This document shows, in pieces, positions 26,397 to 34,807 of a stretch of 64,000 nucleotides of DNA. The stretch's first letter is position 1, and each line of letters opens with the position of its first letter. Below the pieces are notes generated by a model. It had not been told where the DNA came from. It was given only the letters and a program-made list of their open reading frames with translations, and searched no databases. The translations under genes were made by a program, and so were the position numbers. The DNA comes from Aeromonas bivalvium (GTDB taxonomy: Bacteria; Pseudomonadota; Gammaproteobacteria; Enterobacterales; Aeromonadaceae). The stretch covers positions 414,691-478,690 of the forward strand of contig NZ_CDBT01000008.1 in NCBI RefSeq assembly GCF_000819765.1, given 5' to 3'.

Positions 26397-27353
26397 ATGA
26401 CCATTGCCCGTTCGCGTCAAATCAGTTTGCAGGATACGCCTTACTACCACGTGGTCAGTCGCTGTGTGCGGCGGGCGTTTCTGTGCGGGGAAGATGCTCA
26501 CTCCGGCCAGAGTTACGGGCATCGGCGTCAGTGGGTGGTCGACAAGCTGGGCCAACTGTCGCGACTGTTTGCCATCGGTGTTTGTGCCTATGCGGTGATG
26601 AGCAACCACTATCACCTGGTGCTCAAGGTCGAGTCGGATACCGCCGCCAATTGGAGCGAGCGGGAGGTGGCCGAACGTTGGGCGGCACTGTTCCAGTGGC
26701 CGCTGCTGGTGCGGCGCTGGTATCAGGGGGAATCCCTGATTGAGCCCGAACTGGTGGTTGTGCAGCAGTTGATAGGGCAGTGGCGTGAACGCCTGCACTC
26801 CATCAGCTGGTTTGTGCGGCTGCTCAACGAAACCCTGGCACGGCAGGCCAATCGAGAAGATGGCTGCAAGGGCCATTTCTGGGAGGGGCGCTTCAAGAGC
26901 CAGGCTCTGCTCACCGAATCCGCCCTGCTGGCCTGTATGGCGTATGTTGACCTCAATCCAATACGGGCGGCGCTAGCAGAGCGACCCGAGCAGAGCGATT
27001 ACACCAGCATCAAGCAACGCCTTGAGCGGGAGCCAGCAGCAGAGTCGCAGCCGCCGTTATTGCTGCCATTTGCTGGCCAAGGCACCCCCTATCCGGATGA
27101 CCTGCCTTATGCCTTCACTGGCTATCTGATGCTGGTGGACTGGACAGGGCGCGCCATTCGGGTAGGCAAGCAGGGTCATATTCCAGCTCATCTTGCTCCC
27201 ATCCTGGCGAGGCTGGGGTTGGACGAGGTTAGCTGGCTCAAGCAATTGGCACTGTTTCGACGACCAGGTATCAGAGTGGTGGGGGACAGGGAGCATTGCC
27301 AGCGATTTGCCCGCCATTGTGGTCAGCTGCGATGTCATCAGCCGCAGCGTTGA
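26397..27353 (+). CDS. REP-associated tyrosine (Y1) transposase
   Basis: A 318-residue protein of the IS200/RAYT-like TnpA_REP family. The HUH metal motif is H71-Y-H73 in VMSNHYHLVLKV, preceded by YYHVVSRCVRRAFLCGEDA. The helix with the catalytic tyrosine region and the signature GHFWEGRFKSQALL follow. An extended C-terminal domain is present. These enzymes nick single-stranded DNA at short palindromic repeats and are thought to spread REP-like sequences. The GGTGGGTGTCCCA repeats close to it are plausible substrates. The frame is intact. No IS terminal inverted repeats are evident. Confidence 0.9.
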   Translation: MTIARSRQISLQDTPYYHVVSRCVRRAFLCGEDAHSGQSYGHRRQWVVDKLGQLSRLFAIGVCAYAVMSNHYHLVLKVESDTAANWSEREVAERWAALFQWPLLVRRWYQGESLIEPELVVVQQLIGQWRERLHSISWFVRLLNETLARQANREDGCKGHFWEGRFKSQALLTESALLACMAYVDLNPIRAALAERPEQSDYTSIKQRLEREPAAESQPPLLLPFAGQGTPYPDDLPYAFTGYLMLVDWTGRAIRVGKQGHIPAHLAPILARLGLDEVSWLKQLALFRRPGIRVVGDREHCQRFARHCGQLRCHQPQR

Positions 27354-27542
27354 ATCGTCAGCTCACGTTTCATATCCAGACCAAGGCAGTCCAATCGATG
27401 CCGGGAATTGTGTTGATCTTCACCACCTGAGCAATGTAATGGCAGTGTCAGAATGACTATGACGCAGTACGTCTCTCGCCATCATTTCCTCCCCCGCCCG
27501 TCATGTTATCGATAGCCAGCCTGGTAACGGCTTACTCAGAAA

Positions 27543-27601
27543 GATGGCTGTCTCAATTAGGGTCTCAATTAATTAGGAGAAAGGTGGCTGTCCCAATTAG
27601 G
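27543..27601 (+). repeat. degenerate copies of the dispersed repeat
   Basis: Two related units, GATGGCTGTCTCAATTAGGG and AGGTGGCTGTCCCAATTAGG, lie about 40 bp apart. Each differs slightly from GGTGGGTGTCCCA. The rest of the gap 27354-27687 shows no gene. Confidence 0.5.
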
Positions 27602-27687
27602 GAAGGGCTTTGCTATCTTGCGTTGCCGGATATGGTGGCAGGTGGGGGCATGGGCTCTCTCCTGCCTCCTTTAGCAGGAGCAATGAG

Positions 27688-27927
27688 ATGGTGATGAAGG
27701 CGAGATCGAGAAGAGAGAAGGTGGGCAGCGGGCTCGGGCTGCTGCTCGGGATTATCGGGTTCAACCTGCTGGTGCCCCTCTTGTTTGAACAGCAGGCGAA
27801 CGTTGATTTCAACCAGCTGCTCTGGGCTGCGGTCAGCGCCATGCTCTGTTCCGAGCTGGGGGCCAGAGTCGGTAAGTGGCTCGAGGCCAGAGCGCAGGCC
27901 AAGGGACTGGCAAAAGAGGGGGAATAG
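27688..27927 (+). CDS. small membrane protein of unknown function
   Basis: A 79-residue protein from the ATG at 27688 with AGGAG upstream (MVMKARSRREKVGSG). One or two hydrophobic segments (LGLLLGIIGFNLLVPLLF and LLWAAVSAMLCSELGARVG) follow a basic N-terminus, so it is probably an inner-membrane protein. It has a truncated paralogue at 23707. It is followed 52 bp later by an oxidoreductase gene. Family unknown to me. Confidence 0.65.
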   Translation: MVMKARSRREKVGSGLGLLLGIIGFNLLVPLLFEQQANVDFNQLLWAAVSAMLCSELGARVGKWLEARAQAKGLAKEGE

Positions 27928-27979
27928 CGCATATCGGATGTTATTCTGTTGCCCATTGCATCCATCACAAGGAGTTGAC

Positions 27980-28894
27980 ATGCGCATTGCCCTGATTGGT
28001 CTTGGCGATATCGCCCAGAAAGCCTATCTGCCGCTATTGGCGAGCGATGAGGGGGTCACCCCGCTGCTATGCACTCGCAACCCGGCGGTGCTCGGCAAGC
28101 TGGCTCGTCAGTATCGGGTGGCCGAGTGTTTCACCGAGGTGGATGCCCTGCTAGGGAGCCGCCCGGACGCCGTGATGATCCACGCCGCGACCTCGGTGCA
28201 TCGCACCTTGGCCGAGCAGTGCCTGCGGGCAGGGATCCCCACCTTTGTCGACAAGCCCCTGTGCGACAACCTGGCCGAAGCCGAGACACTGGCCAACCTG
28301 GCCTTGGCGCAGGACTGCCCGTTGTTTGTCGGCTTCAATCGCCGCTACTTGCCCGCCATGGCTGCCGCCCGGGCCCGGTCGCTCACCGAGCTCAATTGGC
28401 AGAAGCACAGATTTGCCCTGCCGGGGCGGGCGCGGGATTTCATCTTTGACGACTTCATCCATGTGCTCGACAGCCTCTGCTTCTATGGCGGCGTGCCACA
28501 GGGGGATCTCCATGCGGTATTGCGGCCGGATGCGAAGGACAGCGACCTGCTGGCCGGGGTGAGCGTGAGCTGGCAGAGTGGCGATCGCGCCATCAGCGGC
28601 AGCATGAACCGCAGCGCCGGCATCACGGAGGAGCGCATTGACGCCTATGGCGACAACCTCTCGCTTCATCTGGAGAACTGCACCCGGGGCTCGATGGCAC
28701 GAGACAAGCAGATGGCGGCGCTGGCGCCGGACGACTGGCAACCAGTGCTGGCGAGCCGCGGCTTTGCCGCCATGCTGGCCCATTGGTATCAGCAGATAGC
28801 GAGTGGCCGGGCCGATGGCGCCCTGATCGAGAGTTATCTGCATGGTCACCGCCTCGCCGAGCAGCTGACGATGCGGGCTCAGTCGCCCCGTTGA
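27980..28894 (+). CDS. Gfo/Idh/MocA family NAD(P)-dependent oxidoreductase
   Basis: A 304-residue protein with AAGGAG 5 bp before the ATG. The Rossmann motif GLGDIAQKAYLPLL is at residues ~7-20. DAVMIHAATSVHRTLAEQCL and the family lysine in PTFVDKPLCDNLAEAE follow near residue 95. The C-terminal alpha/beta domain begins GFNRRYLPAM. It resembles MviM/YceM-type proteins, but the substrate, probably a sugar or polyol derivative, cannot be read from sequence. A terminator follows. Confidence 0.88.
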   Translation: MRIALIGLGDIAQKAYLPLLASDEGVTPLLCTRNPAVLGKLARQYRVAECFTEVDALLGSRPDAVMIHAATSVHRTLAEQCLRAGIPTFVDKPLCDNLAEAETLANLALAQDCPLFVGFNRRYLPAMAAARARSLTELNWQKHRFALPGRARDFIFDDFIHVLDSLCFYGGVPQGDLHAVLRPDAKDSDLLAGVSVSWQSGDRAISGSMNRSAGITEERIDAYGDNLSLHLENCTRGSMARDKQMAALAPDDWQPVLASRGFAAMLAHWYQQIASGRADGALIESYLHGHRLAEQLTMRAQSPR

Positions 28895-28913
28895 TGGGGG
28901 AAGCATGACGCTA

Positions 28914-28941
28914 AGGAGGGGCCAAGGCCCCTCCTGCTTTT
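28914..28941 (+). terminator. terminator of the oxidoreductase gene
   Basis: 10-bp arms AGGAGGGGCC/GGCCCCTCCT with a 2-nt loop, then GCTTTTG. Confidence 0.8.
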
Positions 28942-29032
28942 GCTGGCGAAGACGGCGCCATCGCGTTATCCGATGGACGCGAGCCCTCAGGCGCCGCCCC
29001 CTTCCTCATCCCGGGCTCAGGGAGCGCCGACC

Positions 29033-29800
29033 CTAGCCGAAGCGGTAGGATCCCATATAGAGGCTGCCATAGTCCCAGCTCTGATGCAGCCGGGTTGGCC
29101 TGTCCATGGCCGCGGCGCCGAGCGCCACGAACAAGGGGCGCAGGTGATCGTCATGGGGATGGGAGGAGACGGCTCCCGGGGCGCGGGCCCGGTAATCTTC
29201 CAGGGCAGGGCGATCGCCACGGGCCATGGCCTGCTCCAGCCAGTCGACGAACTCCTTGGCCCAGGACGGAGGCGGCGAGCCATCTGGTCCCAGGGCCCCC
29301 AGGTTGTGGGTGATGGCCCCCGAGGCCAGAATGCCGATCCCCCGGGCGCGCAGGCCCTGCAGGGCTTCACCCAGGCGCCACAGCTGGGCCGGGGTGAAGC
29401 TGGCCGGGAGGGAGATCTGCACCAGAGGCATCTCGCTGGCGGGATCCATCAAGGAGAGCGGCGACCAGACTCCGTGATCCAGCTCCCGGCGCACCGGCGC
29501 GGCATGCAGACCCGCGGCCGCGAGGTCGTCGCTCACCGCCTGCTGCAACCAGCCCGGGCTGCTGGCGGGCCAGCGAATGCGGTAGAGGGGCTCGGGAAAA
29601 CCGTAAAAGTCATACATGAGCGCCGGGTTGGGCTCGACATTGATCTGCAACTCGCTGCGGCTGAACCAGTGGGCCGAGATCACCACCACGCCCTTGATGT
29701 CGCCGAGGCGCAATCTTGTCAGAAACTGGGTGGCGGGCTGGTCACGCAACACCAGATCGGGGGCGCCGTGAGAGATGAACCAGACGGGGGCAATGGGCAT
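29033..29800 (-). CDS. ygiD: extradiol ring-cleavage dioxygenase, 4,5-DOPA dioxygenase type
   Basis: A 255-residue class III (LigB-like) dioxygenase. Metal-binding histidines are visible in WFISHGAPDL (H11) and VVISAHWFS; other conserved histidines lie in RRELDHGVWSPLSLM and SSHPHDDHLRPLFVALGAA. It resembles E. coli YgiD/plant DODA, which open the catechol ring of L-DOPA. The physiological substrate in bacteria is unclear. It is cytoplasmic. It stands alone, and the gap to the FKBP gene holds only intergenic sequence. Confidence 0.87.
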   Translation of the reverse strand: MPIAPVWFISHGAPDLVLRDQPATQFLTRLRLGDIKGVVVISAHWFSRSELQINVEPNPALMYDFYGFPEPLYRIRWPASSPGWLQQAVSDDLAAAGLHAAPVRRELDHGVWSPLSLMDPASEMPLVQISLPASFTPAQLWRLGEALQGLRARGIGILASGAITHNLGALGPDGSPPPSWAKEFVDWLEQAMARGDRPALEDYRARAPGAVSSHPHDDHLRPLFVALGAAAMDRPTRLHQSWDYGSLYMGSYRFG

Positions 29801-29985
29801 GATGGGACTCCAGAGAGAGGGGCCGAGGCGATGGCACCATTATCTGCCCTGGATGGGTGGTTAACAATCAAGCGATAAGTAGAAGCACTGTTCACTATTG
29901 ATTGAAAGTTGCGATGGGAGGGCGGGGGAGGTTGCAGTGGCAACGAGGCCAGCACCGGGCTGGCCTCGGGGATCATGGGGCTGAC

Positions 29986-30456
29986 CTATTGGATGGCGAG
30001 CAGCTCCACCTCGAAGATCAGCAGGGAACCGGGCGGGATCTTGCCGGCGGCCCGATTGCCGTAGCCCAGCCTGGCCGGGATGAAGAAGCGAACCTTCTCG
30101 CCCACCGTCATCAGCTGCACCCCTTCGGTCCAGCCCGAGATCACCTGGTTGAGGCCAAATTCGATGGGCTCGCCCCGGGCGATGGAGCTGTCAAACACAG
30201 TGCCGTCCATCAGCTTGCCTTCATAGTGCACCTTGACCTTGCTGCTGGCGCTTGGGTGTATGCCGCCCTGACCCGGGGTCAGCACCTGATATTGCAGGCC
30301 GGATTCCGTGGTCACAATCCCCGCCTTGCTCTTGTTCTCGGCGAGGAAGAGATCGCCGGCGCGGATGTTCTCCTCGGCCAGCTTCTTGTTGTTGCTGCTG
30401 GAGTAGAAATAGAAGACCGCCAGGGCGATCAGGATGGCGATCAAAATGAACTTCAT
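29986..30456 (-). CDS. FKBP-type peptidyl-prolyl isomerase with membrane anchor
   Basis: A 156-residue protein from the ATG at 30456 with GAGGG upstream. The N-terminal segment FILIAILIALAVFYFY is an uncleaved anchor or signal. A short charged linker leads to a FKBP domain (GLQYQVLTPGQGGIHP, KVKVHYEGKLMDGTVFDSS, GWTEGVQLMTVGEKVRFFIP, YGNRAAGKIPPGSLLIFEVE). It resembles FkpA/Mip-like C-terminal domains but lacks their N-terminal dimerisation helix. It probably acts as a periplasmic folding factor held at the inner membrane. Confidence 0.88.
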   Translation of the reverse strand: MKFILIAILIALAVFYFYSSSNNKKLAEENIRAGDLFLAENKSKAGIVTTESGLQYQVLTPGQGGIHPSASSKVKVHYEGKLMDGTVFDSSIARGEPIEFGLNQVISGWTEGVQLMTVGEKVRFFIPARLGYGNRAAGKIPPGSLLIFEVELLAIQ

Positions 30457-30549
30457 CGGGTTTCCCTCAAGTGAAATGAGAACGGGTGCCATGAGCTGGG
30501 CATCTTATCCCAGCCTGGGGCGAAGGGCGAGCCGGTCGGCGCCAGATGT

Positions 30550-30783
30550 GACCGGGCTGGCAAAGGTGGGTGAACAAGGCGTGGCTTCCTGAATGTGGTC
30601 GGCCGGGCATCATCAGGGGGTGACCGGGCTGGCAAAGGTGGGTGAACAGGGCGTGGCTCCCTGAATGTGCTCGGCTGGGCATCATCAGGGGGTGACCGGG
30701 CTGGCAAAGGTGGGTGAACAAGGCGTGGCTTCCTGAATGTGGTCGGCCGGGCATCATCAGGTGTGTGACAGGGCTGGCAAAAA
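30550..30783. repeat. 72-bp direct tandem repeat, three copies plus a partial
   Basis: Units begin GACCGGGCTGGCAAAGGTGG at 30550, 30622 and 30694, with a partial fourth at 30767. Copies differ by only a few bases. No open frame through them looks real. Confidence 0.9.
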
Positions 30784-30821
30784 ACGGGGAGCGAATGCTG
30801 TATTCGCTCCCCATGCCACTA

Positions 30822-31000
30822 TCTGCTGGTCACCATCGAGATGGGCTGGGCAGGCAAGGGGGCTGCCCATTTCCGACTACCCCATTCCCGACTACGCCAT
30901 TGTCTGCTGGCCATCATCGAGATGGGTGGGGCAGGCAAGGGGGCTGCCCATTTCCGACTATCCCATTCCCGACAACGCCATTATCTGCTGGCCATCATCA
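30822..31000. repeat. 81-bp direct tandem repeat overlapping the 3' end of nptA
   Basis: Units start TCTGCTGG at 30822, 30903 and 30984. The third start falls in the last codons of the Na/Pi symporter gene (minus strand), so the two outer copies carry duplicates of that gene's 3' end plus downstream DNA. Confidence 0.85.
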
Positions 31001-32135
31001 TGAGGGCAGGCAGGGCGAAGAAGAGGCCCCCCACATAACCCAGGGCCAGCATCTTGTTTTCGCTGCCGACCCGGGCCAGCCACTCGGCGGCCTTGAGGGG
31101 CAGCTCGCGCAGGAAGGGCACGCCATAGATGAGCGCCACGGCAAACAGGTTGAACAGCACATGGACCAGGGCGATGGTCAGCGCCAGTTCGGCACCGCTG
31201 CCGCCGATGGCGGTGGCCGCCAGCAGGGCCGTGATGGTGGTGCCTATGTTGGCCCCCAGGGTGAAGGGGTAGAGCTGGCGGGTGGTGAAGACACCGCCTC
31301 CCGCCAGGGGGATCATCAGGCTGGTGGTGGTGGAGGAGGACTGCACCATGATGGTGACCAAGGTACCGGAGGCGATGCCGGTGAGGGGGCCACGGCCCAG
31401 GGCCTTGTGCAACAGCGCCTTGGCACGGCCGACCAGCACCTTTTGCAGCACCTTGCCCAGGTAGGTGACCGAGCCCAGGATCAGCAGGATGCCGATGACG
31501 ATGGTGGCTAGGGCGGGCCCCTTGCCGGGCAGGAAGGCGACGGCGCCATCGATGAGCTGCATGGCCGGAGCCGTCAGCGGCTTCATGAAGTCTACCCCCT
31601 TCATCGACATGTCGGCGGAACCGACCAGCAGATGGGAGATGGCCTCGGCGCAGTGTTGCAGCAGGCCGAACATCAGCTCCAGAGGCAGGAAGATGAAGAC
31701 CGCCATCAGATTGAAGAAGTCATGGACGGTGGCGGCGGCGAAGGCACGACGAAACTCGGCCCTGTCGCGGATATGGCCCAGGGAGACGATGGTGTTGGTG
31801 ATGGTGGTGCCGAGGTTGGCCCCCATGATCATGGGCACCGCCATGGCCATCGGCAGGCCACCGGCCACCAGTCCGACGATCACCGAGGTGACGGTACTGG
31901 ACGATTGCACCAGGGCGGTGGCCAGGATGCCGAGCAAGAGAGCGACGAAGGGATTGTTGGCGAAGGCGAAGATCTGGGCCGCCCCATCGGCACCGCCGGA
32001 GAAGCCCTTGAAGCCGTGGGAGACGGCGCCAACGGCCACCAGTATGGTGTAAACCAGTGCGATCACGGTGAGCCAGTTGAACAGCGACTTGTGGGTGGAG
32101 GTGCGCTGCTGTGGCAAGGATTGCGTCTGTTGCAT
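30981..32135 (-). CDS. nptA: Na+/phosphate symporter (NptA/PNaS family)
   Basis: A 384-residue protein from the ATG at 32135 with AGAGGCG upstream. The two family repeats each carry the QSSS signature: TALVQSSSTVTSVIVGL and TIMVQSSSTTTSLMIPL. These form the phosphate/sodium site. GANLGTTITNTIVSLGHIRD and GANIGTTITALLAATAIGG follow each. About nine membrane spans are seen. It takes up inorganic phosphate driven by Na+, as Vibrio cholerae NptA does. Two Pho-box-like sites lie upstream, so PhoB induction at low phosphate is likely. Confidence 0.92.
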   Translation of the reverse strand: MQQTQSLPQQRTSTHKSLFNWLTVIALVYTILVAVGAVSHGFKGFSGGADGAAQIFAFANNPFVALLLGILATALVQSSSTVTSVIVGLVAGGLPMAMAVPMIMGANLGTTITNTIVSLGHIRDRAEFRRAFAAATVHDFFNLMAVFIFLPLELMFGLLQHCAEAISHLLVGSADMSMKGVDFMKPLTAPAMQLIDGAVAFLPGKGPALATIVIGILLILGSVTYLGKVLQKVLVGRAKALLHKALGRGPLTGIASGTLVTIMVQSSSTTTSLMIPLAGGGVFTTRQLYPFTLGANIGTTITALLAATAIGGSGAELALTIALVHVLFNLFAVALIYGVPFLRELPLKAAEWLARVGSENKMLALGYVGGLFFALPALMMMASR

Positions 32136-32201
32136 ATCGCCTCTTGGGGACGGTAATACCGTTCTGGGTTGAAGTAGACCCGCGCATTTAAGCAAGGCTC
32201 T

Positions 32202-32249
32202 ATGACAGAAATATGACAAAGTGACGATTTGATGATGGTTTGATGACAG
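32202..32249 (-). promoter_or_regulatory. tandem Pho boxes upstream of nptA
   Basis: Minus strand reads TTGTCATATTTCTGTCAT (32202-32219), a near-exact match to the PhoB box (CTGTCATAWAWCTGTCAY). CTGTCATCAAACCATCAT (32232-32249) and an intermediate TCGTCAC keep the same 11-bp spacing, giving five half-sites in phase. The site is 67 bp upstream of the nptA start, a normal position for an activator. Confidence 0.7.
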
Positions 32250-32440
32250 CGACCCATCGAGGGGGTTTGGTGGCGCATTTATGCTGAAAATTGACCTGTT
32301 TTTAGATTATATGACTGGCATGGCAGTGTGTCGCGTTAGAAACTGACGTGTGAATGGCGAGGTGACAGGGGTTCTGGTAACACTCTCCTCCTGGCAGGGG
32401 TAGACTGTCTGGTCATGTTATTAGCAATGGTGAGTCTGTC

Positions 32441-32896
32441 ATGATCATGAAACCCTGGTCCCTTCTTCTCCTTCCCTTGGCTCTGTTCTCCCTGCCATCC
32501 CAGGCGAACCCTCTCTCTGCCGGTTGCAGCGCCGAGCAAGTCGCGATCGGTTCTGCCGTCAACAGTGCGACCGGAGTGAACAGTCGCTGTTCCGCGGCGA
32601 GTGCCAAGCAGCGGGTAGACAATGTCGTCAATGATCCCGCCGATTACGCCAAGCGCAAGGCGGCCCAGGCCACGGGGGTGGATGAAGCCTACAACAAGGC
32701 CCGCAACACCAAGGCGCGGGTCGAAAACGCGGTGGAGGATCCTGCCGATTACGCCAGGCGCAAGGCGGCTCAGGCCACTGGGGTGGATGAAGCCTACAAC
32801 AAGGCTCGCAACACCAAGGCGCGGGTCGAAGATGCGGTGGCGGATCCGGCCCAGGCGGCAGGCAGGGCCGTGCTGCGTAAATCGGGCATCTACTGA
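32441..32896 (+). CDS. secreted protein with two near-identical 35-residue repeats
   Basis: A 151-residue protein. The signal peptide ends at LPSQA before NPLSAGC. Two repeats then follow: DPADYAKRKAAQATGVDEAY plus NKARNTKARVENAVE, and again DPADYARRKAAQATGVDEAY plus NKARNTKARVEDAVA. They are helical and highly charged. The DNA repeat is equally conserved (periodicity 105 bp), so the copy number may vary among strains. I know no family. It may be a periplasmic helical-rod protein. The ATG at 32441 or 32447 could be used. A terminator follows. Confidence 0.75.
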   Translation: MIMKPWSLLLLPLALFSLPSQANPLSAGCSAEQVAIGSAVNSATGVNSRCSAASAKQRVDNVVNDPADYAKRKAAQATGVDEAYNKARNTKARVENAVEDPADYARRKAAQATGVDEAYNKARNTKARVEDAVADPAQAAGRAVLRKSGIY

Positions 32897-32975
32897 GCAT
32901 CGGCTCGTCGGTGACCTGGCGGCGCAATCGGCCAGAACACCATCGACCGGAACACAATCGGCCGGAGCAGAATAG

Positions 32976-33004
32976 AAAGAGGGGAGCATCTAGCTCCCCT
33001 CTTT
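32976..33004. terminator. bidirectional terminator
   Basis: 12-bp perfect arms AAAGAGGGGAGC/GCTCCCCTCTTT with a 5-nt loop, placed between the repeat-protein gene and convergent puuP. Confidence 0.85.
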
Positions 33005-33019
33005 GTATGGCCATCGGAC

Positions 33020-34369
33020 TTACTGACCGTCCGCCGCTTCCTCGTATTGACGGAAGGGGATGCGGAATACCGCCAGACGCAGCAGCAGATAGGCCACCCC
33101 AAGGCCAGCCCAGATGAGGCCCAGTTCCAGGGAGCTCTGCTCCAGGTTGATCCACAGGGCTCCCAGGGTGGCGGCACCGAGCAGGGGCAGCAGCAGGTAG
33201 ATCAGGTGATCCTTGAGGCACTTGTTGCGCTGCTCGCGCACCCAGAACTGGGCGATCACCGACAGGTTGACGAAGGTGAAGGCCACCAGGGCGCCGAAGT
33301 TGACCAGGGCCAGGGCGATGTCCAGATCGAAGGAGACGGCGGAGAGGGCCAGGGCACCCACCAGCAGCACGTTGATGGCCGGGGTGCGCCAGGTGGGATG
33401 GACATAGCCAAACACCCGCTCCGGGATCATGCGATCCCGCCCCATCACATAGAGGATGCGCGATACCCCGGCGTGGGCCGCCATGCCGGAGGCCAGCACG
33501 GCCACGGTCGTGCTGACCAGCACCACGCTCTGGAACAGCTTGCCGCCCACATAGAGGGCGATCTCCGGCAGCACGGCATCGGGCTCCTTGAAGCGGGAGA
33601 TGTCCGGGAAGTAGAGCTGCAGGAAGTAGGAGACCAGCACGAAGATGATGCCACCGATCAGGGCGGTCAGCACGATGGCGCGGGGGATCACCTTGCCGGC
33701 GTTGGGGGTCTCTTCACTGAGGGAGCTCAGGCCGTCGAAGCCCAGGAAGGAGAAACAGAGAATGGTGGCGCCGGTAAAGAGCGGCAGCAGTGCGGTGTGA
33801 TCCGAGTAGAAGGGACGGCTGCTCAGCACAGTGCCTTCCCCTTCGCCGAAGTAGACGGCATGGGCCATCAGGGCCAGGAACACCAGTATGATGGCCACCT
33901 GCACCAGCACGATCAGGCCATTGAAGTTGGCCACCAGGTTGATGCCCCTCAGGTTGAGCAGGGTCATCACGCTCACCAGACCGAAGATGAAGACCCAGGG
34001 CTCCACCCCGGGGAACATGGCGGTCAGATAGATCTTGGCCAGCAGCATGTTGATCATCGGCATGAACATATAGTCGAGCAGGGAGGACCAGCCCACCATG
34101 AAGCCCACATAGGGGTGGAAGGTCTTCTGGGCATAGGTGTAGGCGGAGCCGGCGGAGGGATATTTGCGCACCAGGTGGCCGTAGCTGAACGCGGTGAACA
34201 GGATCCCGGCCAGGGCCAGCAGGTAGGAGGTGGCAACATGGCCGCTGGTGATGTCGGAGACCATGGCGAAGGTGTCAAACACCGCCATGGGGGTCAGATA
34301 GGCGAGGCCGATGACCACGACCTGCCACAGCTTGAGGCTCTTCTTGAGGCGAACAGGGGCGTTTGACAT
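33020..34369 (-). CDS. puuP: putrescine importer (APC family)
   Basis: A 449-residue protein from the ATG at 34369 with GAGGTG upstream; the longer frame is leader. Twelve membrane spans. It matches my memory of E. coli PuuP closely ([20 protein letters not shown] versus [20 protein letters not shown] here; [15 protein letters not shown] versus [30 protein letters not shown] versus [15 protein letters not shown]). It takes up putrescine with H+. It heads toward the same direction as gabT and gabD but is separated from gabT by a strong terminator and 440 bp, so it probably has its own promoter. Confidence 0.92.
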   Translation of the reverse strand: MSNAPVRLKKSLKLWQVVVIGLAYLTPMAVFDTFAMVSDITSGHVATSYLLALAGILFTAFSYGHLVRKYPSAGSAYTYAQKTFHPYVGFMVGWSSLLDYMFMPMINMLLAKIYLTAMFPGVEPWVFIFGLVSVMTLLNLRGINLVANFNGLIVLVQVAIILVFLALMAHAVYFGEGEGTVLSSRPFYSDHTALLPLFTGATILCFSFLGFDGLSSLSEETPNAGKVIPRAIVLTALIGGIIFVLVSYFLQLYFPDISRFKEPDAVLPEIALYVGGKLFQSVVLVSTTVAVLASGMAAHAGVSRILYVMGRDRMIPERVFGYVHPTWRTPAINVLLVGALALSAVSFDLDIALALVNFGALVAFTFVNLSVIAQFWVREQRNKCLKDHLIYLLLPLLGAATLGALWINLEQSSLELGLIWAGLGVAYLLLRLAVFRIPFRQYEEAADGQ

Positions 34370-34639
34370 CAGCACACCTCCCGCACGGCCACGAGGGCAC
34401 TGCCATGGCGAGACGCCAGGGGGCTGAACGGGCAGCCACTCACGGGAGTGGTGCGGACGCTGGCAATCGTGTTGCCAAGACGGACTCCGGCGAGCGGAGA
34501 CGAAGTGAAAGAGAGCCCCATCTTGTTCCTCATAGCGGCATAAATTCATGGGTGGGTTCGCGCCATCTGTGCGTGCGACCCCGGGTATCATTTCCGGGAA
34601 AAAGGCCCGGCCTCGGATTGGTGATAAAACAACAAAATG

Positions 34640-34673
34640 AAATAACCGACTTGGCAACCAAGTCGGTTATTTT
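34640..34673 (-). terminator. terminator downstream of gabT/puuE
   Basis: Perfect arms AAATAACCGACTTGG/CCAAGTCGGTTATTT with a short loop. On the minus strand T-rich sequence follows. The rest of the gap 34370-34807 shows no gene and should hold the puuP promoter. Confidence 0.85.
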
Positions 34674-34807
34674 AGCGGCGCGCATTTTGCCCCAGATGCG
34701 GGGGGATGACAAGCCATGGTCGCCCGGGATAATGGATATATCCACTTTGCGCTCAGAGACTTGCCCTGGGGCAAATACTCAGTCGAGCGCCGGGTCCTGG
34801 GCCTGGC

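Noticed and set aside
25872..26876. 334-residue minus-strand frame across the RAYT 5' end
   Set aside because: It mixes a stretch of the broken gene with antisense of the transposase; not a single gene.
30467..30814. Repeat-encoded open frames on the minus strand (PGHPLMMP-like repeats)
   Set aside because: Periodic peptide arises from the 72-bp DNA repeat; no ribosome-binding site or conserved context.
30550..31000. Possible CRISPR array
   Set aside because: Repeats are contiguous 72- and 81-bp tandem units without unique spacers.
33047..34366. 439-residue open frame antisense to puuP
   Set aside because: Shadow of puuP with biased His/Gln/Gly composition.
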